Below, one piece after another: positions 11,811-25,760 of a stretch of DNA of 64,000 nt. The notes beneath the pieces were generated by a model. That model worked only from the letters and a program-made list of their open reading frames with translations, had not been told where the DNA came from and ran no database searches. The stretch comes from Prosapia bicincta. Its lineage: Eukaryota > Arthropoda > Insecta > Hemiptera > Cercopidae. The DNA is taken from contig JBAIZL010000006.1 in assembly GCA_036971475.1 (NCBI GenBank), positions 62,973,398 to 63,037,397 of the forward strand. Reading direction: 5' to 3'. The number at the start of each line of letters is the position of its first letter. Positions within the stretch are counted from its first letter, which is position 1. Position numbers and translations under genes: made by a program.

Positions 11811-11880
11811 TTATAATAATTGTAATTATTTTATAAAAAGTAAGGAAAAAACATTTTTTTTGTTAAGCTAAGTAGGAGTA
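11164..11880 (+). mobile_element. CAATTCCTAC-end elements, tandemly duplicated
   Basis: Terminal blocks (AATTCCTACTATTAGTTCAC..., TTTACAATCGTTAATAAAAA, TCATCCAATCAAGTTCAAAT) are repeated at 11227, 11405 and 11583, an exact 178-bp period. The third copy continues through (TA)n (11762-11802) into TTATAATAATTGTAATTATT and ends at GTTAAGCTAAGTAGGAG. The first two repeats are nearly identical, which points to a recent tandem duplication. Confidence 0.75.
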
Positions 11881-13109
11881 ATTTGTTTTATACTGCTTGT
11901 GTTATACAATGCTTACTTGTTTTATGTATCACATTTATAATTATATTTTTATGTTTCAGTTGTAGATTAGCCATTTAGGCAAACTAACAATAGGATTTTT
12001 AATTCTTTGTTTATAGCAAGTTGGCCATTTTAATAGCTTGTACTATAACTTTGTTTTAGAGATTCTAACTTTAATGATATAAGTCACTAATTGAATACCT
12101 TTAAACTTACTTGCTGACGCGTTCCGAAACAATCGTTTAATTCACTAAGATGAACCTCTACTGCCGGCGATCACTCAAGGTTGCAGGCATATGATTTATG
12201 AGCGTAGAGGGGGTGGCTAAACGGGCTGTTTGCTATATAATGGAATAGGGTGTTAGATTCAATGTGTGCGTGGTTGTTTAAGATATGTTGTTTTTCCGTT
12301 GTGCGATGATTGAATATTTCAAAATTAGCGGTAGTGGTTAGTTTTTTACCACGGTTAATGGTTTCAAGAATATTTGTATGTTTAGTGTTTAAATTGTTAT
12401 ATGGACATTATTCGTTAATTTGACCGTTGATTTGAAATGAATAGATATGAAATATATTATTTTTGTTTAAAATCAGATTTAGAAATTTTAGCGTCAATTG
12501 TGCTTCTCTGAAAATTGTAAAATGTTCAATTCATATTGAATTAAACGCTTTATCGATTCAGTTCTGCTAAAAGCGCACGAAACAACAATAAACTAACAGA
12601 CTAAACATTTCTTTAATGTTTATGGTAGCTCTCCAAGCAAAATGTCAGACGAAAGCTAGACATTGTGTATCAGCATCATGTATCGCACTTGACACAGATC
12701 TACTGAGGTACAAAAGCTAGCGCAATGTTTAGGGACGATGTCTTGGAAACTGGGACAACGCCAATATAAACACAGAACGGGAAGCAATATTTGCTCACAG
12801 ATACGGGTCTACTTGCCCTATTAAATAACCAAGTATAATGTAACTGTATTAAATGCAAATTTATGTTTTAAATGGACATTTATTTTTATATTCTATAACA
12901 GTTTATTAGTTGTTCGTTTGAATTTAAATTTTGTAACTCGAATTTAAATAAATGTTAAATTATTTATTTTATAAATTATTCGTATAATAGAAATTATTAT
13001 TTACGAGTTAGATCAAAATAAATTAAGTGTTTTACAAGTGAGTTTGAGTATTACAAAGAGCAGATTGAGCTAAATGGTAGGAGGGTTCACGCTAAACTTC
13101 CTTCGTATA

Positions 13110-13720
13110 TGTTAGCATTGTAGACGGGTTGAAGTGAAAACATCTATAGCGAGGCATACAAAAACTTATTGGATGAACATAAACATACTTAATACATACA
13201 TAATTTTCCGTCAGGTTACACTCTGAGTCACCTCAAAGTGAATTAAATGATAACATATGATTTCATGGAACAGCTGATTTTGTTTTAGGTTATGTTGTAA
13301 AACAACTGTTTTATCACGTAGGTTATGTTTCTAAACAATGTTTTACCACGTAGGTTTTTGAACAAGGAAAAAAATGTTGTTGTCAAATAGTTTTAATCAG
13401 CTAATAAATATATTAATTTTTTTAAACTTTGATAAATCTCAATATAATGATAGTAATAAGTTGGGAATTTTTAATCCAGTTTTTGACATGCAATCATTCT
13501 TAGGCGCGTCTGATATCTTTTAAGAACTGATTTCAAAATTTGTCAAAAAAAAATTTGTATTCAGTAAACATCTAACAAATAAATTTGTTACCTACGTTAC
13601 TTTATTAATAACTAAAGTAAATATTGGTCTAAAGTAAATAAATACCTCAAATATAGATATAAATAATGAATAAAAAATGTACAAATTCATATTTTTGGCG
13701 ATTTACATTGAAAAGTGTGT
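13110..13720 (+). mobile_element. Interspersed repeat family 2, copy A
   Basis: Matches, in the same order and with moderate divergence, the minus strand of about 25200-25760: GTTGAAGTGAAAACATCTAT, CAAAAACTTATTGGATGAAC, AGTGAATTAAATGATAACAT, the TTTCATGGAACAGCTGATTT block and TTCAGTAAACATCTAACAAA. There is no open frame and the ends are not defined. Confidence 0.55.
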
Positions 13721-14489
13721 AAAATTATTAGCTAAAATGTTTTACATGTAGTTAAAATTTTGGTGTTATATGTAGAAATTTTGTATTATGGTTTCTTATA
13801 TGATAACAAATGTTTAGGTAATTTCTAATTATGCAAAATTAAATGTTTTTCGTAATTCATATCTTTTAAATAAGAAGTGACTAATAATAAGGTTTCGAAG
13901 TTAAATTTTTAATTATAAAATTATAAAAGCTATACAATGGGTGTTTTATTGTTTGAAAAAGTCAATACAAAAATTTAATCGACCATTGTAAGTTTTCGTA
14001 ACAGTTCTAAATTTGCCATCTGTGGGCACGACACATTGATTTGCTCAGGAATAAATATTTTATTTATTAATTTATAAAATATATCGACGTACCTTTGCAA
14101 GTTCTAATAATTTAAGGCTTTTAGAGTTACAAAACATATTTGTAAATACAACGGAAAAGTTACATATATTTAGATTCTATATTCTCTATATTTTATAGTT
14201 ATAGAGTTTTTATTCATTTTAAATGTGAACACCAAAAGTTGACTAAATAAATATTTTAAAACTTTAACAGTTTTTTTCTTTTAGTGGAATTATGCAAATT
14301 TCCCTTTCCTTAATGCTCATTTCCATTAAAGAACGAGTTGTAAATATTTTATTTTCGAAATCATAACGGGATTTGCCAGTAAGGCTTTTATTTCCCATTA
14401 AGGAATATATTATGGTATTTATTTAATGGTGTATGTACAAATACATTAGTAAATTATGGGAATAAAACTATTAATAGAATATATAATAC

Positions 14490-14715
14490 ACCGGTTGAAT
14501 ATAGAGAGGAAAGTTTATTTATTTAGTGCAACGTTTCTGCAGCTTTTTGTTGCCCTTATCAAGGCTGTAATGTTATGAAACCCAAAGTCCTAACATTTCA
14601 TGTTCAAGTGAGGGATGTGAGGAGGCAAAACATCAAACCCCCAATACTTTACCAAAAACTCGATTCACTTTATCTTTTCCCTCAATATTAAACCGGCTTG
14701 TTATTTATTCAATAA
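14490..14715. repeat. Foldback fragment related to the 10.75-kb element
   Basis: Carries CACCGGTTGAATATAGAGAG, TTTAGTGCAACGTTTCTGCA, TTGTTGCCCTTATCAAGGCTG and GTGAGGAGGCAAAACATCAAA, then a short inverted CTCAATATTAAACCGG end. The hammerhead core is degraded (TTGATAAGG). Confidence 0.6.
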
Positions 14716-14873
14716 TTATCTCGTGTGCTCAAATAAACATGAATAGAAAACTATTATTAAAGTAAAATAATATATTTAAAGACCACGAGACCAAAATTGC
14801 TTTACGATACTTTATATTATTATTATTCAATACGAGAAATTTATTACATTACCATCAAAATACATTTCAACAA

Positions 14874-15134
14874 CTATAGTCGCGACCCATTTAAAGTTTC
14901 GGCCTCGGCATGGTTTTCTACTAGATGTCTACTTCCAACGGGTGTATCTGAGTTTATATTTTCGGCCATCTGACCTACGGCATAACCAGCAGTTGGCCAA
15001 ACCATACCATGCCACTTATTTCGATTCGATCCACCACTGGTTTTTCCGTCCGTTATGGTTCCCATTTCACAATTGTTTCCCGTAATCGTGAGATTCTGGC
15101 GCTTCTCTGAAGGAGCCACATTGTCACCGTTCAT
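14874..15134 (-). CDS. Unrecognised 86-codon coding-like island followed by a polyadenylation signal
   Basis: Minus strand: an ATG at 15134 opens 86 codons to TAG at 14876-14874. An AATAAA lies about 30 nt beyond (14843-14838). An acceptor-like TTTGCTAAGCAG stands directly before the ATG. Base composition is clearly less AT-rich than the surrounding intron, and synonymous positions look codon-like. The protein is polar, with no signal peptide, membrane segment or motif that I recognise. Two in-frame stops just upstream (TAG, TAA) separate it from another short frame. It would not join myosin exon 2 in frame. It may be a terminal exon of a nested gene, a decayed retrocopy or chance. Confidence 0.25.
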   Translation of the reverse strand: MNGDNVAPSEKRQNLTITGNNCEMGTITDGKTSGGSNRNKWHGMVWPTAGYAVGQMAENINSDTPVGSRHLVENHAEAETLNGSRL

Positions 15135-15675
15135 ATCTGCTTAGCAAAGCTATACTATACTGTACAAGCGTGTGATTTCCTCATTAAATGGATCACAATG
15201 TAAACGCACGTGAAGATTTTCAAATTTTATTAACTCAATAAATCGAAATATGGGCTGCTGTTGAAAGAATAAAGTACAGTATTTTCCCAAAGTCCTCTTT
15301 AAAGCAATATTTGAAGGCGTAATTAATTTACTTAGTGTTTGACAATACAACTGCTATTTGGGGTGTCATCATAAATGCTGTACAAGTAGTGGAGGAATCC
15401 ACTTCGCTGATAGTATTTTTAAATATCGCACAGTGATATCGATCACTGTTTTACAACGTTTTAACAACGTTACAATAACAACGTTTTACCGACAGTTCTA
15501 AGTAGTAACAAGTATGTTATAATGAATAAAATTTCCAAGTGATTATTCCGTCATTTTCCTATTCAAATTTTACTGGAATAAAAACGTTTGATATTTTCTT
15601 ATAAACCTATTTAAACAATATTTTTGTTAGATGATACGTCACTAGTATTTCTTCATGTTATTGATTTCTTTTACA

Positions 15676-16404
<729 letters not shown>

Positions 16405-17639
16405 CCTTTCAGTGTTTCATAACTTCCCTTTCTGGGTTTTTGTTACATCATTCTCACTGGAGTAGATTAAACATTATGAACTCCAAAATACTTTGTAGAT
16501 ATTAAACTTCAAAAACCATAATAAATCTAACATATTATTTCGTCTTACATTTTATACTACAACTTATATAAAAAGCTAGTAGTCAAAGAAATATATATTT
16601 ATAGAAAACAATCAATTATTTAACCAAGCCCTCATCCACCTTTGTTCCTATATAAAAGTTGTCACTGCGGGAGACATTTCAATTAAGCCATGCTTCTGCC
16701 CACAGCAAAGTGTAAAGAAAGGGTTTCAGAATTATAAACGTGATCTATAAACTGGAGCAAAGTATTAAAATGTAAAGGGAGTTAATTGCAAGTAGTGGGT
16801 GTAATTCCTGTAACCTGGAAAGTGTGTTCAAGGAGACGGAAAATGTAATGCGATTAAATGCTAAGTTTTTTATTCTCGGTGTGTTGAGGGATAAACGATA
16901 AATAAATATATCAAGGATGCTTAAAATCAAGAGAGGAGAATATATCTGTTGGGAGGAAAATGAAAATTTGTTCAAGTTAAATGAATCTAAATATACTATT
17001 AATACTTGGGCTTGTGAGTTAGGATGAATAATAAATAGCTATACACAAACTCATATTTAATTCATATTTAATGTATAAATAAACTCGTTATAATTGCGAG
17101 TTTTGGAACAAATATTTATTAATCAAATACTGTATCAAATAATTATTAAATAACAATTATTTTAATAAATAATAGGCTTTAGGAACGCTTAAAATGGGAT
17201 GAAAAAACCTAAATAGCGGGTTGCATGCCCTATTCCACCGCTCCAAATGCTCTTCATCAATAAAAAAAGTAAGTTTTCGGTACAAATGAGAGACCTGTTG
17301 AATGTTTCCTAGTTGATACAAAAATCGTTTACGGGGGCTTAGAGAAATTTGGTTTCGAGCGAGAAAGGTTTTTTTAAAATTAAAATGAAGGCGTCTTAGG
17401 TATTTAAAAGGTGCACACCGAACAATTTAAAGACACCTGTGATAAGTAGGATATTCAATAATATTAATAAATAAATAATAATAATAATACTAGACCAATA
17501 ATAATAAAATAATAATAATAAATAGTATTAATAATAATTATTATTTAAGACCTTCACATGAGGAAAATGTATTGCATGTTTGTAAAATAACATAAAACGG
17601 TTTTAAACTTTCGTTAATTAAATTTGTTTTATCGACAAC

Positions 17640-17672
17640 CGTTTCGGCATCACTTTGACTTCATCAGGTCAT
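17640..17672 (-). ncRNA. Hammerhead-like core, partial
   Basis: The minus strand has CTGATGA (17667-17661), an imperfect stem II and GAAA (17645-17642), but no convincing stem I or stem III pairing. It sits in a fragment that ends TTTTATCGACAACCGTTTCGG, like the arms of the other foldbacks. Confidence 0.35.
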
Positions 17673-17944
17673 TTTAGTTACGGTTATAGACTTTAATAAG
17701 CTATATTCTAAAATACTCCATCTATTAGAAACATTAAAACAAATATTTTGAAAACTTAGATAATTTATTAAATTACCAAATAAATTTATCATCGTCAGTG
17801 CTAGTGAGGTGTGTCACATAACGGCTCTCATGGCATGTATTGCCTTTGTATAAATCATGTATAAATAAACAGTTTCATTATTATAAATACTTCATAACAA
17901 TAGCACTTGACTTTTATTCTGTGATTATTTGGTCTTTTAGAATT

Positions 17945-17985
17945 GATTCGATGAGATGAAGACATGAAGATGTCGAAATAGGCTT
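17945..17985 (+). other. Degraded hammerhead-like block
   Basis: GATGA, then the hairpin GACATGAAGATGTC, then GAAA. The first two core bases (CT) are replaced, so a functional ribozyme is unlikely. Kept because the layout matches the other copies. Confidence 0.25.
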
Positions 17986-18145
17986 CACTTTCGTATATAT
18001 ATAAAAGTTTAGTAACAAAGGAAACATTGTTTTATTTTATGATTAGCCTTCTCATGCCAAGATATAGAATTCATAGACAATTTAAATATTAACTTGTAAA
18101 CTATAGTTAATAATTATATAGTTGTAACTACATAAATTGTTTACA

Positions 18146-18311
<166 letters not shown>

Positions 18312-19354
18312 ATAAATATCCATATAAATATAACATAAACGCATGAGGCTAAAGAATAAATTCAGTTTATATCCAAAAAGAAAAATAGTTGGAAGAGATT
18401 TTAAGCAAAAGCGACAAGAATAGATACTAAAAATACGGACAAAGTACTTAACCATTGTTCTATTTCGTGTGTAGTCATAGAAGGGCTGAGGGAACCTTTA
18501 ACAAAAGAAGGGTCCAACTATTTTTAAGATAAGAGTTTCCAAGGACCAAAATACCTGGGTTATAATAACACTGTACCGTTAGAGAAGGCAATTTGTTATT
18601 GGGTGTAGGGATAACTAAATTAACTAAAATATGTAAGGGGGGAGAGATGATGCGAGGTTGAAAAAGGAAGTGATCGGGGAGTCTTGGAGGAACTTCAGAA
18701 GAGGGAAGACGTTTTGGGGGAGTGTCAGGAATGTTAATGAGGGGTAAATTTTGTTAATAGAATTAAGGGAAATGTATTTTTCTGTATTTGTATAATTTAA
18801 AAAGTGCGACGAATATAATTTAGTTAATAATTAGGAAAAATAAGTTAGTTATGTGAAAAGTGCATCGAAGCAGCATCAACGGTCAAGATCCCAGGAACTC
18901 AACAAACAATAAGTACTTTCTTTTTACATTAAAATTAGCCAACAGAGCTTTATAAGCAGTAAATTCAGAACAATTTTAAATTCATTAGTATAAAATAATA
19001 ATCTAGTTTTTTTCACCACGTTCTAATTTATAAAAAGATCCATAATAACAACCCGAGAGCTAGGGCAATTGACGCTGTAATTATTTAACTTTATTGTAAT
19101 AATTTAAAGCCTAAAGGGTCTACCTTTTTGTTTTGTAATTGTAATATTACTTAAGTAATCAATCTTGTCACTAAATAGTATTAGGGTAAATGGGTATAAT
19201 GTGTATTAATTACATGTCAAGAATAAATGTAAGTGATGTTAAAATTGATATTAGTGTTAATTAATTAGAAATCTGAAGATGAGACAAAAGAATGTTAAGG
19301 TAATTAAATATATAACCTGAAGGAAAAGTTATATTTTAAATAACTTAGTTTGTA

Positions 19355-19488
<134 letters not shown>

Positions 19489-21744
19489 GTTGCCTGGCAA
19501 TGTTACCTTACCCAGTCAGTGAAATATGATTATTCTATACATTTACCACGGTTTGAAAGAAATTTAATTTTTTCAATGAAATAAATGTAGTTGAACATAG
19601 TTTGATAAATCTCATGTATAATAACTAACCCACACAATGTAGAAAATAACACAACCTTAAAAATCATTAAATAAAATTAGTAAATATCTACTGCTAACAA
19701 TTGCATACCGTAAGCAAATTAAATAGGTAACAAGCAAAAAATATATTTTTTTGGAATAATGCAAACATTATTTTAAAAATAATATATTATAATAATTAAT
19801 TATCTGCTGCTTTCAAGTACCTCTGAAGATTACTCAACGAATTAAAATTTCAGTTGAATTTTTCTTAGTCTACCATTTTCGAAGTATATTTTTTTAAACT
19901 ACATTAGTAGTTTAAAAAAATGTTTGTTACTCGAGCTGTCGAAAAAAACTCACTTCCACAGAGCGTAACAAAACATAAACTAGTTTAAAAGGATGTTTGA
20001 AAATATTTGGAAGGTACGAAAGCATATTTGTACCCCAGAAGTAAAGGAACATATTTGGAAAAGGTTAAAGTAAATGCTACTCTTTGATTGGATGACGATT
20101 TGCGAATGTATTGTTTGTGTATACTGACAATGTTTTATTAAAACCGAAAGTCATCATTAGAAGAATATGTTCCTTACTGAATGGTCACATCTTTCCTGAC
20201 CAATGGTCTTGACTCAGAAACTGTTCGTATTTTCAGTGGGCGTAACGCTCATCGATTTTCGTTTTATTTACCCCCGAATTTTATAAAACAACCTTCGTAT
20301 ACAACCAACTGTATAATACAGAGCTATGAATACGTTTCCATCTTAAACGAAGATTAATGATAAAGTTTAAAAACCCAGCTTATGCAGGAAGCCTGTCCCG
20401 AAGCTCGGATATATTAATCAATCCGCACCACTCACCCCTCTGCGTATCAAAACAATTTGTTACTTGCCCATTTGTGTTCAGATTGAAATCGACGAGCTGT
20501 TTGGTGGGATTGTTTTGTCTCAAAGTTGGCAACGCTAAGTAAAGTTTGCTGACAAAACATTGAATGTACTGGCCTGTTTTGTCCATCTGTAGATTTGATT
20601 TCCCAACTTGGATGAAGAATGTTAATACATGTTAACACAAATACTCGATAGGCGTTTTAGATGATTTTGTTACCGACACTCGCAACTGGTATTGAAAAGA
20701 ATTAAATAAAAGAACAGTGTAACATTATTTTAGGCAAAAATGTTATATATTACAGCAGCATCAGAAAACAAACCGAGATATTAGTTTGAAAATTAAAAAA
20801 AAATTGTAAATTATAATTATATGTATCGCAATACTGGTTGAGATATGATTTCCACAAGCTTTTTTTTAGAAATGTTCCGGGAAGTTGCGCAGAAGGTCAG
20901 AACTTGCAACCTAGTTTAAACATCCCTCTTATTTTTTTGGTCTTGGAACTGAAAGCAAGCCGCATGATGAAGCGTAGCAAGAATAGATTTTTTAACAGTT
21001 TTAATTGAATTTAAAATAAAATATGTATAGAAGTGTTTAAAAGTTTACTTTATTATTTTTTAAAGAAATGTTTCATCACTGATTATTCAACATTGGGAAG
21101 GGTCCTAGCCAACACGAATCCAAAATGAATAATGGCAAGGTCTGATCCAGGAACCACGCTGTACAACATAAATTCCAGTTCCAGATAAGTAATTAATTTT
21201 ATGTAAAGTGATGTGAAATCAAAATTTAACTTTCAAAAATTTAACTGGGCACTGAAAAATAGTACAAGTTTTTGTATTTTAATAATGCAGGAAGTTATGA
21301 TTAATCCATGTGATGCAATATCAAATTTTCAACTGTTAGGTAAATTAATTTGAAATATATTTTATTTAATGTAGAAGTAATCTCCTTGTGGATCTTAATT
21401 GCCAATGCCATAAATACTAAAATAGTGAAAATATTTGCGTAAATTCTTAACATGTTAAATGAATGTAAAACCAGATCTAAAACAGTGTAAACGTTTCAAA
21501 TGTTTCTGTTTTTTTTAATCTTTTGTGTAGTTTTGTATATTAAAATTTGATTTACTTTATTTTGAAATAATTGGTAAATTTATTGAATGCACCATTCTTA
21601 AGTTGAATTTAATTCTTGATTTTGCTGGTCACTTAATTAATTGTGTAACAGATAACTGCAATATTCAACATCTAAATTCCTTTAGAATTTATGTAAATGC
21701 GTTACAACAGTATTAACAGATTAACAAACCTGTGTAGCTAAGGT

Positions 21745-21830
21745 CAGTGGTTCCCAATGTGGGCGCGCGGCTACCTCAGGAGGGCCGGGTGTACCCCCCC
21801 CCCGCGGTCAACATAAGATACGTATCCTGA
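21745..21830 (+). mobile_element. hAT-like terminal remnant
   Basis: CAGTGGTTCCCAATGTGGGC starts at 21745, the classic hAT-superfamily terminal pattern (CAGTGGTTC-CAA), followed by GC-rich sequence and a run of C. I did not find a matching far end, so the boundary is only the visible terminus. Confidence 0.5.
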
Positions 21831-22387
21831 GGTTCGCGTTCTGTAGACTGAAACTAAGTGTGAGATCTGAAGGCAGTGATATTCCGTGCCTTTACGATTC
21901 TATTCATACAAACAACAAGATCACTTTTCTATCTGTCTTTCTGCCCTTAAATCCTTTATATGACTTTAATATCACCACATATAATCAAATTATTAAATTC
22001 ACGCTTAGTTTGTGATTTGAAAAATGTAGGTTGTAATTGACCACGTTGAACATGAGTATTTTTAAATTTATCATTTAGAGAAGTTTCAAGGTAGAGATCT
22101 AAAGGCAATACGCATTTAGTAAAATAGTAATTCATATTATTTCAGTTTAGACTAATTTAATGTAAGCTTTTTTAATTAGGGTGATTCTCATACATTTTCA
22201 CGAACCAATGAAATTTTTGGTCCTACATCAGAATCGTCCACCGCTTATCTATAATACTGCATGCGCCAAAATAAACAGTACTGAAACTGAATCAGCAGTA
22301 GTCGAATGATCGATATAAGGTCATTGTTGGTCGCCCTCAGGAGATTTTGTGGTGCCGGAAAGCACTTTTGGTTCTTAATAGGACCAG

Positions 22388-22676
22388 CAAGATTTGGCAA
22401 CCGTCTCATCTCCCTTAGAATAAACCTTCTGTATACAGCCCATCCTTCCGATTTTACACCACCTGACGCCTACATCTGAGGAATGGTGAAGAAGAAGACT
22501 TTCCGAGATGACCGACCAACCACCATCGTCCAACTACAGGATAAAATATCTATCTGTATAACGAGCATAAAACAACCTCAAGAACGACCAAAATGATGCA
22601 AAACCTTCAAGAACGGTACGAGTATTGCTTCAAATTGAACGGAGCTCATATTGAACATGTTTATACCCATGTCTAA
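22388..22676 (+). pseudogene. Relic of a mariner/Tc1-like DDE transposase C-terminus
   Basis: The plus strand reads HPSDFTPPDAYI*GMVKKK, then FRDDRPTTIVQLQDKIS and, after a frame change near 22590, YEYCFKLNGAHIEHV before a stop. This is the third-catalytic-residue region (SPDLTPPDxYLWG), the RPxxIxxLxxxI helix and the NGxHIEH tail typical of mariner/Tc1 transposases. The LWG tryptophan has become TGA and there is at least one frameshift, so it is dead. The N-terminal domains and the first two Asp positions are not recognisable upstream. Confidence 0.75.
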
Positions 22677-23019
22677 CCAATTTATTTTCTTTTTACTTGT
22701 ATGTGTTTGTATAAAATAAAATGAAATAAAGTAAAATCTTACAACAGTTTCCGTACCGTGTATTTAGCTCATATGGTATTGGAAAGCATAAAAAAACGTT
22801 TTATTAGAAAAAACTGTTTTGAATTTGTTATTAGGACTCATATTTTTTTCTACTTTAAAAATTTCAATTTGCAAAACGTTCTGTACCGTTGGTTTTTCGC
22901 ATTTAGCGCAAGAAAACATCACGGTAATTGACTATCAAAAGTTAAAAAAACATTAAACTACAGAAAAATGGAGCCGTGTTATTGTTACATTGAGTTCATT
23001 GCACTAATGGTTATTGTCA

Positions 23020-23195
23020 CATATTTATTTCAATTCCTTCTATTAGTTCACACTCTCCCTTTATATATTTATATATCTTGTTCAAATTTTCATATTGTAA
23101 TTCTGTCACATGTATATACATATTTATAATATTTGTAATTCTTTATTAAAAATTAACTAAAATAAAATTTTTTTTTTTACTAAGTAGGGATTGAC
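23020..23195 (+). mobile_element. CAATTCCTAC-end element, internally deleted short copy
   Basis: Starts CAATTCCTTCTATTAGTTCA and ends ACTAAGTAGGGATTGACC. Only the CACTCTCC...CTTGTTCAAATTTTC and GTCACATGTATATACATATT...TTTATTAAAAA blocks remain between the ends. Confidence 0.75.
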
Positions 23196-23624
23196 CTATA
23201 TTTTCTTTTATATTAATTGTTTTTATTTACAGATAAATATTAGGTTAGTAGTGTGAAAAATAGAAAGTTACAAATCTGCAATTAACTAAATGGAATCATA
23301 AGCTGTTACTAAATATCATCAAATGTAAGATATTTATAAACGTAAAGGATATCGTTTTTAAACGATTGAAATATAACCTTGAAATAACCTCTTCGTTAAG
23401 ATGGAAAAAAGCTGCAGGCCTTAAACGATCACAATATAAGGGGCCGTTTTGATGTAAATATTTTCATCTTGGAATATCTGACTGTAATGTTTTTATAACG
23501 TTGTTATTAAAAAAAAAGGTTTTTCTACACCACAAGAAGTGTCAGACGCGACTCTGTTGTATAAAATTAACATTTTGACTGGCGCTATATAACAACACGT
23601 ATCCCATTAACTTAATAAATAAAA

Positions 23625-23795
23625 ACCCACTAACCACAGTATAAAAACCTTTCATTTTATTAAAATTAATTTATGTACATTTCAGTCTGTACATTCAGAT
23701 ATATCTCTGAAGATGATTAGCATGTAATCGAAACGTGCATAAAGTAATTTTAGTAAAATAAAAGATTTTTATATTTTGGTATGTGGGTTTATATT
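23625..23795. repeat. Foldback element carrying a hammerhead core
   Basis: AAACCCACTAACCACAGTAT at the left and TTGGTATGTGGGTTT at the right are inverted. Both arms have GAAA...ACATAAA-type blocks. The left half lacks CTGANGA. Confidence 0.6.
23703..23746 (+). ncRNA. Hammerhead ribozyme motif
   Basis: CTGAAGA (23707-23713), an extra T, stem II GATTA-GCATG-TAATC (five perfect pairs), GAAA (23730-23733), then ACGTGCAT as a weak stem III. Stem I pairing is poor. Compared with the 6020 copy there is one extra base between the core and stem II. Confidence 0.45.
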
Positions 23796-24913
23796 TATTT
23801 AGTTAAAACTAGTGCACAAAGTTCAAGAAATCTACAAGCGTAACCTATTCACAATGCAAATGTATTGTATTATTAACGAACTAAATTAAATATTCTGGAA
23901 CCAGTGCGAGTATTAACTAACAGCTTAATATTGATATTAAAATCGATTCAGCGATTAGGAATATATATTCTCTATCTAAAGTTTTCAAATAAGTACGATA
24001 GGAAAGTAAAGTTGCAACAAATAATACGATATTAAATTTCCTAAACCTTATAAACAGACAAAAGTTACAATTTCCTTATCGCTTTGTGCTGCTTAATTGC
24101 AAGGAAGGATCCGACAGACATCTAATCCAGCTAAAAGCTTAAGGACAAGGACAGGAAATGTTTTCTCCCTTGTCAGACGTAGACTAAATCTTCAGTGAAA
24201 CGTATACCTCGACAGTTTATACAAAGTGTTTAAAGTTTGTACGACTTCAAATTTATGGCATCAGAAGACGTTATAAATACTGGGACTGGTCGAGCTAATC
24301 GTCTTTACAACAGTTTTTTTAAAAATATCTTATTAACTGTACGAGAGAAAATTGTTTTTCATTCTGTTTTAAACGTAAACTTAAATATTATTTCTAAAGT
24401 AAAATATGAATTTATACCAAGATTTAAAAACAATAACATATCACTATAGGTCGGTTTGATGCAATAAACTTTCACAAAGTTTAAACACGTTTTTTATACT
24501 TTGAAGGTAAACAAAACAAATATTTGGTTGTGTTTCTCGGAGGATTTCCGACAATAGAGAAAAGGTTTATAGCGACGTATAGAGAAATTTAAAATTGAGA
24601 AAAATTATTTTGCGTAGTGAAAAATGACCTAAACACCTTACAATAAGGAACAATAATACTGATTTTTCACACTTTTAAAAAACAAAATTTGAACTATAAG
24701 TAACAATCTAGAGCTAATAGTTTTGCCAAATTATCAACGAATGAAATGAAAAATATAGAATTATAAACATTAAATTTATAATAAATAATAATTTTGATTT
24801 TTCACATTTAAACCAAAATTTGAACTAAAAATAAAATATAACTGTATGAAGCAACTGTGGCGTTATATTTATTTTTAAATAAATCAAACCTGTAAAACAC
24901 AAATAACTTTTAT

Positions 24914-24966
24914 TTTAAACCTTATGTACATTTCAATTGCCCAGCAATCATCTTCAGAGGTATTTA
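24914..24966 (-). ncRNA. Hammerhead ribozyme motif (left arm)
   Basis: Minus strand: ACCT (stem I), CTGAAGA (24957-24951), T, stem II GATTGC-TGG-GCAATT, GAAA (24934-24931), stem III ATG-TA-CAT, A, then AGGT closing stem I. Core complete; one extra T before stem II. Confidence 0.6.
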
Positions 24967-25061
24967 AAAAATACATTATTTAAGGGGCGTGGGGAAGTAG
25001 TTACCGGTTTATGCCTATATATTTGTTGTATTATGTTGTTTAAAGTTAGTTGTATTTTTTA

Positions 25062-25110
25062 AATACCTCTGAAGATGATTGCTGGGCAATTGAAATGTAC
25101 ATAAGGTTTA
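25062..25110 (+). ncRNA. Hammerhead ribozyme motif (right arm)
   Basis: ACCT (25065-25068), CTGAAGA (25069-25075), T, stem II GATTGC-TGG-GCAATT, GAAA (25092-25095), stem III ATG-TA-CAT (25095-25102), A (25103), AGGT (25104-25107). It is the mirror copy of 24914-24966. Confidence 0.6.
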
Positions 25111-25199
25111 AAATAAAAGTTATTTGTGTTTTACAGGTTTGATTTAAAAATAAAAAAATAGTTTTGCAAATTTTTCAACGAAAAATACAAAAAATATGA

Positions 25200-25760
25200 A
25201 TTTATACATTTTTTATTCAGTTCTTATATTTTTATTTGAGAATGTATTTATTAAATATTAACATTTATTGTAGTTAATAATAAAATAATGTAGTTAACAA
25301 AATGTTTTGTTAGATGTTTACTGAATACATATTATTTTAACAAAATCATTTGAAATTAGCTCTTAAGAAGTATCAAACGCGCCAATTTAAGTATGTTTTC
25401 ATCTCTAAAATTGGATTAAAAGTGCTTAGCTTATTATTATCGTTATATTGAATTATTTGTATTTGAATTTATCAAAATGTAAGTAAATTAATATATTTAT
25501 TTACTGATCAAAACTTTTTAATAATAACCTTTTCCCTTAACAGTTTTAATAAATAATGTAACATAAACTACGTGTTAAAACCGTTACAACATGAAACCAG
25601 CTGATATATGAAATCTTATATTATTATCTAATTCACTTTAAGATGACTCATAGCGTAACATGATTAAATTTATACCGACGCGAAATTGTATGGTTACGTC
25701 CTTTTAATAAGTTTTTGTAGACGTGGCCATAAACGTTTTCACTTCAACATGTGACTTTCA
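25200..25760 (-). mobile_element. Interspersed repeat family 2, copy B (inverted)
   Basis: Inverted relative to the 13.1-kb copy. It shares TTCAGTAAACATCTAACAAA, GGCGCGTTTGATACTTCTTA-like sequence and the CAGCTG-containing block. Shorter related fragments lie near 29690-29800 and 33035-33150. Confidence 0.55.

Larger units (their letters stand above)
24888..25146. repeat. Foldback with two near-identical inverted hammerhead arms
   Basis: The arms (24888-24970 and 25055-25146) are almost perfect inverted copies: AATCAAACCTGTAAAACACA at the left, TGTGTTTTACAGGTTTGATT at the right. The central spacer is about 85 bp. The arms barely differ, so insertion or gene conversion is recent. Confidence 0.9.
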
